Source of the DNA: Aphrocallistes beatrix
Taxonomy: Eukaryota; Porifera; Hexactinellida; Sceptrulophora; Aphrocallistidae
Length of the DNA: 64,000 bases
Assembly: GCA_963281255.1 (NCBI GenBank)
Contig: OY725494.1
Span: 4,725,934-4,789,933 of the forward strand
Reading direction: 5' to 3'
In this document: one piece after another, positions 32,480 to 44,167 of the stretch
How the letters are laid out: every line of letters begins with the position of its first letter
Numbering within the stretch: position 1 is the first letter of the stretch
The notes under the pieces: generated by a model
Database searches by the model: none
Told to the model about the DNA's origin: nothing
The model's input: only the letters and a program-made list of their open reading frames with translations
Position numbers and translations under genes: made by a program

Positions 32480-33190
32480 TAGCTACGAAAATATATGTTT
32501 TATTATCAATCAAAATGCAATGAATCTGGTATTCTTAGACGTGAGAATTTTCAAGTTTATGAAGGGTCCTATAATATATTACAAGTATTTTGAATTCGTA
32601 TATATTATTATGGCCAACATCATACAACTAAATTATACTAAGCTACGATATATCTAGTTCGACTAAAAATGAATTGAAACTGTACACGTATGCACTATAT
32701 ATAATGATCACACTCTTATAGCCTATTTGCACGGAGACGTTACAGATTACATATGTAAGTAGTGAGTGGAAACTATGTGTGACTTTCATCACGAAAACGA
32801 GGACATACAAATATTCTGTCGCTGATGGTATCTATGATCAGCTAGAGTACTTCAACCTCTCTCCCTATCATGAACCATAGCAACTAATCTCAGCACAGTT
32901 ATGTAACTCCTGAGTACTTATAATACAGTATTTTTAGAATTATTTTTATTATAGGAGATGCCTTATGGCATGAACGATGTATAACTTCCGTCCGTTTGCT
33001 CCTTCCTGGAAATATATCGAACCGAATTGTACCAAATTTGGAATAGGCACAAGTACAATGATAACATCCTTGTCTGTAACCAACATAACCACTAATGATC
33101 AGTCATCATTCATCATTACGTCATCGTGAAGTATGTATAATATCGCTACTACTAAAATAGACACGTCATTGTACATACATACATACACAA
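32480..33190. repeat. spacer duplicate A (pairs with 33918-34610)
   Basis: About 700 bases upstream of L9 are almost identical to 33918-34610 upstream of L10, with only scattered differences. Shared features: ATTATGGCCAACATCATACA, CTATATATAATGATCACACT, CATACAAATATTCTGTCG and CTACTACTAAAATAGACACG. This is a very recent tandem duplication of gene plus spacer. No coding sequence. Confidence 0.9.
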
Positions 33191-33261
33191 AAAAATAAGT
33201 CTCTTGAAACTTGAAACACAAAAAATATGAGCTCTTCTAGTTTGTAAACTACGAAAGAGTT

Positions 33262-33900
33262 TCAAATCAAAGGTTCACACGTCGCAAGCACGTGGTTGCA
33301 GTTAGGACACGAATGTTCTACATCCATGAAACATGGCATACACAGTGCGATCCATCCAAAAATTAGACAGCAACACCAGCTTGTGTTTCCGAGCTTGTTT
33401 TTTGTCTCCGTCATCTGTAGAATACAACAATACATAGTTGAGTCAGAATACTGTTACCATGGTAGATATACATCCAACAAAGAATTTAGTATTTACGAGT
33501 AAAACTAAGTTTGTAGTTTTTAATTTAAATGGACCTATATTTTTACTAACTCATTTCCGGTTAAGTCATTTTGGGCGGGGAAGCCTTAGAAGTGTGGGGT
33601 CTTTGCTATAAATAGAAATGACCCCAGGTAATCTAACGGTTATGTATCAGATCCTATTGACATTGCAGTGCTATTAGTTTACAGTGTAGACTGAATTAAG
33701 AACTTTACCTGCTCAGTATTGCATTTGGGACATTGCGTTCTGATGGGAGATCTTCCAAATGACGGAGGTGTCTGGTTGGTTGAAGGAGGTGTCAATATTG
33801 CTGGGGAGGGGAGTTGGATTTGAGGATCTGCGATAGAGTCCGGTTCAGGAGAGTCTGATGTTTCTTTCAAGGGTTGGTACTGGGGTGTACGGCTCGACAT
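33262..33900 (-). CDS. L10: short LITAF-domain protein, two exons
   Basis: Exons 33900-33709 and 33414-33262, phase 0, 114 residues. Exon 1: [40 protein letters not shown], then CPKCNTEQ. It is shorter than L9 by the proline-rich and VQVTTMMTS segments. The last exon: MTETKNKLGNTSW, short Cys-rich hydrophobic stretch (CCCLIFGWIALCMPCF), MDVEHSCPNCNHVLATCEPLI. A GGGCGGGG/TATAAATAG element (33530-33640) sits in its intron and is absent from L9, so it arrived after the duplication. A CTATATATA block lies 228 bases upstream of the ATG. Confidence 0.87.
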
Positions 33901-33917
33901 GACTGGTTACCTTAGCT

Positions 33918-34610
33918 ACGAAAAGATATGTTTTATTATCAATCAAAATGCAATGAATCTGGTATTCTTAGACGTGAGAATTTTCAAGTTTGTGAAGGGT
34001 CCTATAATATATTACAAGTATTTTGAATTCGTATATATTATTATGGCCAACATCATACAACTAAATTATACTAAGCTACGATATATCTAGTTCGACTAAA
34101 AATGAATTGAAACTGTACACGTATGCACTATATATAATGATCACACTCTTATAGCCTATTTGCACGGAGACGTTACAGATTACATATGTAAGTAGTGAGT
34201 GGAAACTGTGTGTGACTTTCATCACGAAAACGAGGACATACAAATATTCTGTCGCTGATGGTATCTATGATTAGCTAGAGTACTTCAACCTCTCTCCCTA
34301 TCATGAACCATAGCAACTAATCTCAGCACAGTTATGTAACTCCTGAGTACTTATAGTACAGTATTTTTAGAATTATTTATATTATAGGAGATGCCTTATG
34401 GCATGAACGACGTATAACTTCCGTCCGTTTGCTCCTTCCTGGAAATATATCGAACCGAATTGTACCAAATTTGGAATAGGCACAAGTACATGATAACATC
34501 CTTGTCTGTAACCAACATAACCACTAATGATCAGTCATCATTTATTATTACGTCATCGTGAAGTATGTATAATATCGCTACTACTAAAATAGACACGTCA
34601 CATAGTACAT
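33918..34610. repeat. spacer duplicate B (pairs with 32480-33190)
   Basis: Second copy of the L9/L10 spacer. Beyond it, 34611-35174 is unrelated. That stretch has an AAGCGCGC-family relative at 34723-34830 (AGACGCCCGTAGGGCGCC, CACGCTTGTTTG) and no gene. Confidence 0.9.
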
Positions 34611-35174
34611 ACGTACAATATTCTCTGCACTATTTTCCACTTTATTCGCAAATACTTACTCATCATTACTTAACTTACTTAACTTATGTACCCATGACTT
34701 AGTGTAACTAAACAAAGCTAGACGCCCGTAGGGCGCCTCTGAATTCATTGCTATCCCTGGCACCCATTGGGCGAATCTGAAGACACGAAATGTTCATCGC
34801 TACCCAATGCACGAAGCACGCTTGTTTGTTATAATTTATTTGATAGATTTAAGTATTTGTTTGTTCGCTTTATGACTGAATTTGTCTATTTGCTAACGTG
34901 GTGCTGCTTTAGGATACTTACTTGGGTTGTTTGGCTGTAGATTTGTGGGTTGTAAAGGAATGAAGCTCCCTGCATTTTGTCTACACACGAGGTGCATACT
35001 TTCACAATCATATCTTATGTAATTTTTTCCCAATTATCTGCTTATTAGTATTTCGATAAGAGCAAATCATAATAACTCAAAGTGATTAACAGCCGAAAAA
35101 GATAAATAGTTGTTCAGATACATTAACTATAAAAAGCTAAAAAGTAAGGCCTAATACAAATACGGAAGATTTAT

Positions 35175-36687
35175 TCAGAATGCCTTATGAGATCCATTCG
35201 TATGTCCACAGTTAGGACACACGTGATCCACATCCTTAAAGCTGGGAATGCACAGTGCGATAAGTGCGCACGGAATACACAGCAATGGAAATAGCAGCTC
35301 AGAGAAAAGGAGCATAACTAAGGCGATCACCCCACACACCACCCAGTTCATAGCACCGATCCTGCGTCTTAGCACTGTCACCTGTAAATAGAGTTATTCA
35401 TTAAAACCGTAGAATGCCCATGGATGTCTCCCAGTCATTTTCTATGCAACTGAAGCCATATACATGCTGGGCATTCTACAGTTTACTAGGTGTTGTCACG
35501 GTAAAACATTCAGTAGATACTGCATGGTGATAAAGATTTAAAACGAATATATACGTACAGTCAGGGTCGCTTATTACGAACCCGCTTAATATGAACATTC
35601 GTTTATTATGAACTAACCTCCTGGTCCCAATTTCATTTTTAGATAGAATTTGTATTGAATCAAGTTCGCTTAATATGAAGTATCTCTATTATGAACAGAT
35701 TTTTTGGTCCTCTGGTGGTTCACAATAAGCGACCCTGACTGTATGTAGTTTCGTAACCTTAGATTAATTAATGCCACTTTTACCTGGGGTCTTTTCTATT
35801 TATAGTCTGGACCCCAAATTTATATGGCTTCCCCGCCCAAAATGCCTTAAACAGGAAATGACGCAACACATTCCTGGTATATGTGGGGTTAAGAACTAAA
35901 CGAAAAAAGCTTAAGCTCACGCCCAACTTTTCAATATAATTCGAAAGCTAAATTGATTACTACCTGCTCAGTCTTACAGTTGACACATTGTATTCTGACA
36001 GGATTAGTTCCGAATGACGTCACCACTACTGCTGGTGGTTGAGGCTGGGTATACACAGGCTAGAGAAGAAAAGACAGAAAACAGAATTAATGATATCAAT
36101 GGTGCTACGTATGTACAAGGTAGGATGAGGGCAGATTTGATTAGATTTTGATCTTAAATCAGATGAATATGAGAGAAGTTCGGAATCCTTTTTCAGAAAT
36201 ACGATTTATTTTATAAAATGACGCTATTGATTCCAACTGTGGGGAGAGTTTCATTTTGCCCTCCAACAACTCGAAAGTCGACGTCACCGTGGGGAGATGA
36301 CTAGTTAACCGCATCCAGGGGCGAAATAGGACACGCCATTACCTCAGGGCTCATGGGCCTACGTAATGGTTTAGATGGTAGACACGTGTTCTATCCTCCT
36401 AAGGTGAAACTAAGAGAATAACAGCAGCTAGGAACTTGGACCAATGGGGTTTTACCTCTCAGACTAGTGCAAACTGGTTTGTTAGAATTTCAACAGTTCG
36501 CATCTGTTAACTGAATTAAACTAATGACATAGATTGGATTTAAACTGCTGTGATGTTACATGCAGATACTCACCTGAGGATATCCTTGTTGGGGAGGAGG
36601 GTACCCTTTTTCGGGAGGGTACCCTTGTTGAGGAGGAGGGTACACAGATTGAGGAGGACCACTGTAACCTGGTGGTTGTGTTGACAT
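35175..36687 (-). CDS. L11: LITAF-domain protein, three exons
   Basis: Exons 36687-36574, 36059-35964 and 35381-35175, phase 0, 138 residues. Exon 1: MSTQPPGYSGPPQSVYPPPQ, then three GYPP-type units; PPGY is a PPxY site. Exon 2: VYTQPQPPAVVVTSFG, then RIQCVNCKTEQ. Exon 3: VTVLRRRIGAMNWVVCG, hydrophobic stretch, [20 protein letters not shown]. More similar to L2 and L12 than to the L3-L10 block. Intron 1 shares about 150 bases with intron 1 of L12 (GGTAGACACGTGTTCTATCC, CTCAGACTAGTGCAAAC). A compact canonical member; too fragmented to be seen as one ORF. Confidence 0.9.
35558..35741. repeat. pogo/Tigger-like MITE, CAGTCAGGG ends (copy 2)
   Basis: Starts CAGTCAGGGTCGCTTATTAC and ends GCGACCCTGACTG, TA flanked, in intron 2 of L11. 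Its interior matches 30273-30455 in inverted arrangement. Confidence 0.75.
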
Positions 36688-37332
36688 GTTTGTTCCGAGC
36701 TTTTTTAATTCTAGCACTAGCTTTCAAGCGGTTTTGGATAAAATCAGAAAATAAACCCAGTACTTCATAATATTCATAAACTATGAAAATAATTTGAAAG
36801 GAAATAGCAGGTAAGAATGCTATAGATAACCAACAAGATGTTACACCTATTTGCTTGTATTTATACTAAAAGATTGCATCATTACGCAAGCCTTATTTGT
36901 AACTGTGGATATCGAAAGAGAGAATAAAAATCCGTCATTTGTCAAATGTGTCAAAGATAGATTCTAATCATTTCACTCTTTATTTCTTCTTAGAAGATAG
37001 GCTGCAAGGTGTCTGAAGAGTCCCATCAATTCATATTTATGATAGAAATGAGATCTCAACTATTCATATGGGCTATCACATTATATTTCAATTAGAAATA
37101 CGAAGATTCTCCATGTATTAAAATAGTATTGCTATTCCCATCCTCTAGTATACTGGAGCTGCACTATCGGTCTGTCGACTGACATTTCTCCCAATTATCT
37201 GCATATTAGTATTTCAATGAGTAAACAATAATAACTCAAAGTGATTAACAGCCGAAAAGATAAATAGTTGTTCAGATACAGTTAACTATAAAAGCTAAAA
37301 AGTAAGGCCTAATACAAATACGAAAGTTTTAT
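36688..37332. other. L11/L12 spacer
   Basis: 36760-36960 matches 38690-38890 upstream of L12 (GAAATAGCAGGTAAGAATGC, ATTGCATCATTACG), so this is a duplicated upstream region. It may hold the shared promoter, but no clear TATA box was picked out. Confidence 0.5.
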
Positions 37333-38643
37333 TCACATTCCACGACTAGTGCCATTCGTAAATCTGCAATTAGGACACACATGATCCACATCCTTCAGAC
37401 CAGGGATGCACAGTGCAATAAATGCGAAGGGAAGTAGCAGGAACCCCAAAATTCCGACGAACGCACTTAATAGTACCAGGCTTACGATGAATATGACGAG
37501 AGCCGTTATACCACAAGCAACCCAGTTCTGCTGCCCGATCTTGCGTTTCACAATCGTCATCTGTAGAATAAAGTTAGTCGTTACAGTAAAACCCACTAAT
37601 TCATATCCTTACTATTCAACTCGATTAATGTGTGTGTATATTTGCATATATATATATATATATATATATACAGTACACCCTCGCTAATCCGAACAGCTCT
37701 GTTCCAATGATCGAAATAATCGTTCGGATTAGTGAATTTGTTCAGATTAGTGAAATAACACTAATTCAAAAAGCATCAATTATAATAAATTTTTATTGTT
37801 AGAATATTAAGGATATTATTTCGCTATGATTGCTTATTTAACGAGGTTTCTCAATCTTATTGATAGATTTAAGTTTATAAACGTTTATTCAAAGCATAGA
37901 GGCGAATGAAATCATATTTTGGGTGTTCGGATTTCAAGAATGAAGTGTTCGGATTAGCGAGGGTTCGGATTGGCGAGGGTGTACTGTATATGTATATTCC
38001 AAGGCAAACTAGTGAGTACACGTATTCTGTTACTAGCGTCCAATACTTAACATTACCTGTTCAGTTCTGCAGTTGACGCATTGTATTCTGATCGGGGACC
38101 TTCCGAATGACGTCACCACTGTTGTTACATTTGTTTGAGGCTGGACCTAAGCAGAAAATACAGTTCAATTAATGGTTTAGATGGTAGACACGTGTTCTAT
38201 CCTCCTAAGGTGAAACTAAGAGAATAACAGCAGGCAGGAACTTGGACCAATGGGGTTTTACCTCTCAGACTAGTGCAAACGGGTTTGTTAGAATTTCAAC
38301 AGTTCGCATATGTTAACTGAATTAAACTAATGGCATAGATTGGATTTAAGCTAGCGTGATGTTACATACAGATACTCACCTGAGGGTATCCTTGTTGAGG
38401 AGGGTACCCTTGTTGTTGAGGAAGAGAGTATCCTTGTTGGGGAGGGTATCCTTGTTGTTGAGGAGAGTATCCTTGTTGTGGAGCAGGGTACCCTTGTTGT
38501 TGAGGAGAGTACCCTTGTTGGGGAGCAGGGTACCCTTGTTGTTGGGGAGCAGGGTATCCTTGTTGTTGAGGTGTCAGCTCAGGAGGGTATGGTCCCGTTT
38601 TTTCATTCATAGGTTCGCTGTATTCTGGCGGTGGTCCTGACAT
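37333..38643 (-). CDS. L12: LITAF-domain protein with QQQGYPAP repeats, three exons
   Basis: Exons 38643-38380, 38146-38057 and 37560-37333, phase 0, 193 residues. Exon 1: [20 protein letters not shown] (PPPEY, PPxY-type), then about eight [16 protein letters not shown] units, a low-complexity Gln/Tyr tail. Exon 2: [24 protein letters not shown]. Exon 3: [17 protein letters not shown], an especially long hydrophobic stretch of about 35 residues, [15 protein letters not shown]. Close relative of L11, and both have KDVDH in place of MDVEH. Confidence 0.92.
37671..37986. repeat. pogo/Tigger-like MITE in L12 intron 2
   Basis: Ends CAGTACACCCTCGCTAATCC and GATTGGCGAGGGTGTACTG, flanked by TA. CAGT-CTCGCTAATCCG ends are characteristic of Tigger/pogo relatives. 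An AT microsatellite (37647-37670) sits just outside the left end. Confidence 0.8.
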
Positions 38644-39594
38644 TTTGTTCCGAGCTTCTCTACGAAAATTAAAGTTGGAATAATTCTAGCACCTACCACC
38701 CTTCATAAAATCAGAAAAGAGACCCAGTACTTCATAATATTACATAAACTATGAGAATAATTTGAGAGGAAATAGCAGGTAAGAATGCTGATAGATAACC
38801 ACAACAAGATGTTACACCTATTTGCTTGTATTTATACTAAAATCTTGCATCATTACGTAAGCCTTGTTTGTAACTGTGGATATCGAAAGAGAATTAAAAT
38901 CAATCATTTGTCAAATACAGTCGATTCCGCTTAATAGGGAACATCGGTCTGAAGACATTTTCCCCGATTATGCGGAGAACCCTATTAACCGAAAATATTT
39001 TATATTAGCTTATATGTGTGAGAACTATTCCGGTCCTGCTCAAAGTGACCCGATTAAGCGGTTGACCCGATTAAACAGTGACCCTATTAAGCGGAGTCGA
39101 CTGTATGTCAAAAACAGATTCTAATCATTTCGCTCTTTATTTCTTCTTAGAAGATTGGTTGCACACAAGTTATCTGAAGAGTCCTTACTAAACGATGCAC
39201 TAATTGTTTGCAAATACAATCGAAATCGGTCGTTCTAATCCCATCGTTTTTTTCTGTCATCAAATCTTTGTAGTATAAATTGTTTTATTCATGTAATTCC
39301 ATTATAAAATATTCGGATATTTTTGTCTATCGTTGTCGGCTAGAAAGTGAAAGTATAGTCAAATTTTGTCAATCAAATTGACAAAATTTGAATATACTTA
39401 GTTTTGTAATTATCGGAATAATCATCAATTTGTTTCAATTGTAAACGATAGCACCTTCTAAAGTTGGCACATATGAAACTGTAAAAGTGTTTCGTTTTGA
39501 TTGAACGAGTCTTATACAAGATTATAATAATAATAAAATCTATACACACAATCACAATATACAGTACAAATGTTGTTTTCTACCATTGCCTATT
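38644..39594. other. L12/L13 spacer with MITE
   Basis: Includes the duplicated upstream region (38690-38890) and a MITE at 38918-39103. An AATTTTGTCAATC inverted repeat lies near 39361-39395. No gene seen. Confidence 0.5.
38918..39103. repeat. MITE, CAGTCGATTCCGCTTAAT ends
   Basis: Starts CAGTCGATTCCGCTTAATAG and ends AAGCGGAGTCGACTG with TA flanks. Family copies: 39909-40044, 41199-41368, 43936-44075, 49553-49742, and 53530-53876 (interrupted). Interior phrases AACCCTATTAACCGAAAATA or CCCAATTAACCGATG define two subfamilies. Confidence 0.8.
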
Positions 39595-40435
39595 TCAACA
39601 GATAATAGACTCTTCTACACCGATAACGAAGTTGCAATTCATACAATGATGCTCTTTAACTTTGAACCAAATACAACGGAAAGGTATCACAACTGTAAAG
39701 GTGACAAACGTAATTGAAGAGAGAGGCAGCATGGTGTCTGTCACGACAGCTAGAATTACCCCTAACACGAATGAGAAGACCAGACAGGGGAGCGTTGTTC
39801 TTGCTGCTTGCTCCATTACCACTGTCACCTGGAGAAATGTTATATAATTAGAAATCCTGAATTATAACAGCTGGAGAATATTAATCAGAAGTTTTTTAGA
39901 TCAATATGCAATCGATTCCGCTTAATCGGGACACTTTGGTCCCGGATATTTTGTCCCGATTATGCGGAGTTCCCAATTAACCGATGGAATTTAGTATTAG
40001 CTTCTATGTATGGGAACCATTCCGTTCCTGGAGCCTCAACTGTACTTATATATTTCTTCTTTAAGATGACTGAACATGATTATGCTTCTGATCTGTACGC
40101 TTGTTGCTTTCAGTGTAAAAAATTCAAATGAAAATTTTACATTTAAAAATTCACGGGTTTATTTATGAAAATTTTGTATCAACTGTAAATACTAATAATT
40201 TCTACATTTTGTCTGTAATGCAGAATATTGTACGTTCTAACCCAGTTTAAGAGTTGAGTTATGAGTCTACTATTATAATGAACCACTCTACCTGAGATAC
40301 TTTACAATAAGGGCAAGTTAGTCGTAGCGGAGTCTGTCCCATTCTCTCTGGAATGTACGGCTCAACTCTGTCAGCTCCTCTTGCATCGTAGGCAGGCGCG
40401 TCTGCGTTGTTAATCACGCCTCTCTCAGCTGCCAT
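39595..40435 (-). CDS. L13: divergent LITAF-domain protein, two exons
   Basis: Exons 40435-40292 and 39828-39595, phase 0, 125 residues. Exon 1: MAAERGVINNADAPAYDARG (APAY in place of PPxY), YIPERMGQTPLRLTCPYCKV, SQ. Exon 2: VTVVMEQAARTTLPCLVFSF, hydrophobic stretch, WFKVKEHHCMNCNFVIGVEE. Both zinc knuckles are kept, but the flanks differ from the main block. Pairs with L15 by the shared YIPER, CPYC and NCNxVxGVEES motifs. First intron of the usual plan absent. Confidence 0.82.
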
Positions 40436-40866
40436 TGGCTGCTATTATCTTGTGTTAAAACGCAGTTAGTAATTCAGTTGTTTATTCAAATGATTGATGA
40501 ATGGCAGTTACGAGTGCTAACTTTGAGTGAAATGATATGTTTAGGAAGAATTTTAACAATTTCCTTACTCATTCCCGGTTTAAGCCATTTTGGGCGGGGA
40601 AGCCATGTTAATTTGATCCAATTGTCCCCGGTTAATTCCCTTAACGAAAATTCTTGCAGAGAAAACCGAGTTTTTGAAATTCCGAATAAAAATGAAAAAT
40701 TCTCAAAAATAATTCGATGTATTCCTCAATCTATAAAGTTTCAATCCACAGACTGCATCGACTATAGAAAACACAAACTGATCAGATCGAAATGACACAC
40801 AAGTACATACGTATAGTACATACGGTTTGTTCTTAAGGCAGAATGCATGAGCCACTATGAGGTAGA

Positions 40867-41599
40867 CTAACTGCCTCCTCCGTACATCCAGTATCCCACT
40901 AGGAGGTTGCAGTTGGGACAGTTGTGTTGGATATTCTTCAAACTGACCATGGATAGCGGAAGCACTGCCAAAGGAATGAATACAAACGCAAATACGTTGA
41001 GGGCGTGAAGTAGAAAAGAAATGGCGAGTAGAATAGACACGATATAGTTCATTCTGCTCCTGCGGCTTTGAGTTACTGTCATCTGGAGAGATATTAGGTG
41101 TAAAGTATTAATGACAGAGTTGACTCATCTTATTTGAACCATATTGACTATTTGGCTCTAATTGCTAGCTAGCGTACTAACTAATGAAAAATATATATTG
41201 TCGACTCCGCTTAATAAGGCCACTGTTTAATCGGGTCACTTTTGACAGGAACGGATAGCTCTCACACATAGAAGCTAATACGAAATATTTTCGGTTAATA
41301 GAGTTCTCCGCTTAATCGGGGCAAAATGTCCTCTGACCGATGTGACCCTTTAAACGGAGTCGACTGTAGTATGTTTCTGATTGAGTATCACATACCTGTT
41401 CTGTCAAACAGTTGGGACATAGAATCCTCTGCGGCTGTCTATTCATTTGCACGTGTTTCCTGTATCCTGGCTGTCTCAGTGCACTGGTCGGCTTGGCGGG
41501 AAACGGACACATTTGTCTGTGCCTGGGCATCCCTGCATTCTGGCGGGCGGGTGGAGCGTCACGATCGATTGGCAGGGGAATAAGTGGCTCGTCATCCAT
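40867..41599 (-). CDS. L14: divergent LITAF-domain protein, two exons
   Basis: Exons 41599-41396 and 41082-40867, phase 0, 139 residues. Exon 1: MDDEPLIPLPIDRDAPPARQ, LRQPGYRKHVQMNRQPQRIL, CPNCLTEQ. Exon 2: MTVTQSRRSRMNYIVS, hydrophobic stretch, LKNIQHNCPNCNLLVGYWMY. No PPxY. Pairs with L16, sharing PTSxLRQPGYR and VGYWM. A CAGTCGACTCC-family MITE (41199-41368) occupies most of the intron. Confidence 0.82.
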
Positions 41600-42902
41600 G
41601 TTTCTTACTATATATGGATATCAGCTATGTAAACAAAAAAAACTTAACTCACACTATGGATTGTGATATCTCCGAGGATAAATTATGTGTGAATTTGCAG
41701 TAGAAGAATTGAACATTTTTGTATTTTTCCTAATAATATCCTAGATCTGAATGCATATATATATAATCCATTAGAGATGTGGTGCTTTAGAAAACCCGTT
41801 TCAAATTACACTCAAATTGTGCAGGCATAGATTCAAACACTAACTTGATCATTCATGTGAATTTTCTTGAAACTGAAGTATGTCTGTCTGTCTGTATGTA
41901 TGTATGTATGTATGTCTGTATGTATGTATGTATGTATGTATGTATGTATGTATGTATGTATGTATGTATGTATGTATGTATGTATGTATGTATGTATGTA
42001 TGTATGTATGTATGTATGTATGTATGTATGTATGTATGTATGTATGTATGTCTGTATGTATGTTCGTACGCACATTCCTGAACTTTTAAATGTCAGATTT
42101 CTGCAAATTTAGTATTCTGTGATCTTTCCATGATATTGATGTGCCCTATCTATTTTTCACCGTGGATCCCATGTATATATTAATATTTTAACACCTCCAC
42201 TACAAAATTGTGTGTATAATTGAAGATATTAACCCATCAATGCACTATGGATTTTGTTAACTCATTTCCGATTAAGTCATTTTGGGCTGGGAAACCTAGA
42301 AATACGGGGTCCAAGCTATAAATAGAATGGACCCCATGTCATTGGCGGGTTTTAATGCGGTCTTAACGGATATATTATAGTCTTTTATAGTATAGAATCC
42401 AATTCTCATGTTATGTAGAGTCATAATGTACAGTGGTATTCTCTATTAGTAGCATTGATCTACTAACATTCAGTTTCAAGTCCCAAGTGTAGTATTAATT
42501 ACGTATATGTTCCCTTATTAGCAACCTCTTCGTAGACAAAACCCGAGTTGATAATAAGCGAATTCCACGGTATATATTTAATGAGTTATTAACACGTGTA
42601 TTTAAGTATATTTTCACACCTCTTGTGGGTGTTTTAATGGAGTTTCAGTACCATTTGTCGGCCATCATTTACTACCTATTTTTCTCGAGATTTTGAAAAT
42701 GGTTCTTTAGTGATTTATACGACTGTAACGTCTTCGAATATGACCCAGCATGACATTCCATGTGTGCGTTATGGTTGCTCGATTCTTATCAAAAGACGTT
42801 GGCAATCATTGATGAATCCAAATGAACTGTGGAAATGCATAAATAGTAAAATATTTCATATAAATTCCATTTCTTTATCTTCATCTAAAGTTCCATATTT
42901 GA
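41600..42902. other. spacer between L14 and the TM2 gene
   Basis: Contains the long (TGTA)n microsatellite, a GGGCTGGGAAA/TATAAATAG element (42230-42355) and, at 42508-42575, a fragment of the GAATTCGCTTAATAGC MITE family. No gene seen before the TM2 start. Confidence 0.5.
41880..42062 (+). repeat. (TGTA)n microsatellite with TGTC variants
   Basis: About 180 bases of TATG/TGTA units with a few TGTC changes. The long ORFs of the MYVC/THIY type on both strands are translations of this repeat. Confidence 0.95.
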
Positions 42903-43553
42903 ATGAATTGTTTGTTTACTTCAATCTTACTACTAACTTTGTTTACCTTTGTTTACTCAGAGAGAAACTGTGAAACACCTCAAGACTGTACTCACACATT
43001 TTTAAACATTTCCGAAAGCCAAAAATACATCCAATGCTTTTCTAATAAATGCGTGTGCGATGGAATTTGCTTTGTCGCTAACCCAGATGCCACTAATATT
43101 AAAGACACTTGTCACCTAAACGCTTGTCACGCTTACACTATAGTTGGCTGTGTGAGCCTAGGAAAGGATTGGCTAACTACTCTTCTGCTGCAAATATTCG
43201 TTGGTGTAACAGGCTGTGCTAATTTCTACATTGGGCGATACTACATTGCTTCTGCGCAGCTAATTCTGTTCTTAATCTTCGCAACATCTCCGTTTTTTCT
43301 CTTCTGTATTCACCGTGCAGCCCAGAATTCTATTACTTATGAGGACAGCAACAACTGTCGTAAATTTTGTAGAAATTTGGCTATATTCGCAAGTCTATTT
43401 GAATCGACCGTCTTAATCCTGTGTTTGTTTGTGGTACCGATTTGGTGGTTTGCTGATGTTGTCATTATCGCCACGAACCAGCGGAGAGACATAAACGGAT
43501 GTTTTCTAAACAAAAACATCCATGGTGATGTTTATACTCAAATCTGGATATGA
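42903..43553 (+). CDS. TM2-domain membrane protein
   Basis: 216 residues, single exon. Residues 1-19 form a signal peptide (MNCLFTSILLLTLFTFVYS). Residues 20-86 form a Cys-rich ectodomain (C23, C29, C45, C50, C52, C56, C70, C75, C83). Residues 87-191 match the TM2 domain: KDWLTTLLLQIFVGVTGCAN, FYIGRYY (109-115), two hydrophobic segments and a WWFADVVII ending. The DRF-like loop motif of TM2D1-3 is not evident, so it is a relative rather than a clear orthologue. Animal TM2 proteins are linked to endolysosomal and Notch biology. Opposite strand to the surrounding LITAF genes. The ATG at 42903 directly precedes the signal peptide. Confidence 0.85.
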   Translation: MNCLFTSILLLTLFTFVYSERNCETPQDCTHTFLNISESQKYIQCFSNKCVCDGICFVANPDATNIKDTCHLNACHAYTIVGCVSLGKDWLTTLLLQIFVGVTGCANFYIGRYYIASAQLILFLIFATSPFFLFCIHRAAQNSITYEDSNNCRKFCRNLAIFASLFESTVLILCLFVVPIWWFADVVIIATNQRRDINGCFLNKNIHGDVYTQIWI

Positions 43554-44167
43554 CTTTCCAATCTTGAACATTCCATTTGATGTGTTTGGTTCTATAAATA
43601 CTCCTTTTGTGCGTTATTCCAATACTTGTACAATGATTACATCAATGCTGTTATGAGTGCCACTTTTATACTTTTTCATTTAACTTCGGATGCAAATCAA
43701 AGCTCGAAATCTCGTAATCTATATATCAGGAATACTTAACAATATCCATGGTTTGTTGTTGATTTTACAATCGAATTTTCAGCTAAATCGATAACATATG
43801 CACTGATCGACACAATTTCATCTTACTTTGTGCTTCTATTAGGTCAAATTGTATTATGTGAGAAAATGACTTGTTGTATAGCACTCCTACCATTACTAAT
43901 GTTACTTTATCCTAAACAACGATTCTTGTTTATCTGAAACTGGGACACTTTGGTCTCGGATATTTTGTCCCGATTAAGCAGAGTTCCCAATTAACCGATG
44001 AAATTTAGTATTAGCTTCTATGCAGGGGAACCATTCCGTTCCTGGAGACTTGTCCCAATTAAGAGGAGTGACTGTATTAATAATTTTACAACCAGACAAG
44101 GTTATAATTTGAAAATTCAATCTATCCAAATCCGCTTTATCGATAGTTGAGTTTATATAATTACAAT
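43554..44167. other. spacer with MITE
   Basis: Includes a CGGATATTTTGTCCCGATTA-type MITE copy (43936-44075) and otherwise nothing recognisable. Confidence 0.5.

Noticed and set aside
20560-38120. TGACGTCA palindromes near 20567, 32208, 36016 and 38108 as CRE sites
   Set aside because: They fall in exon 2 of LITAF genes and encode the conserved V/M-T-S residues of the TSFG motif, so codon conservation explains them.
41833-42112. HTYI/MYVC-repeat ORFs on both strands
   Set aside because: Translations of the (TGTA)n microsatellite.
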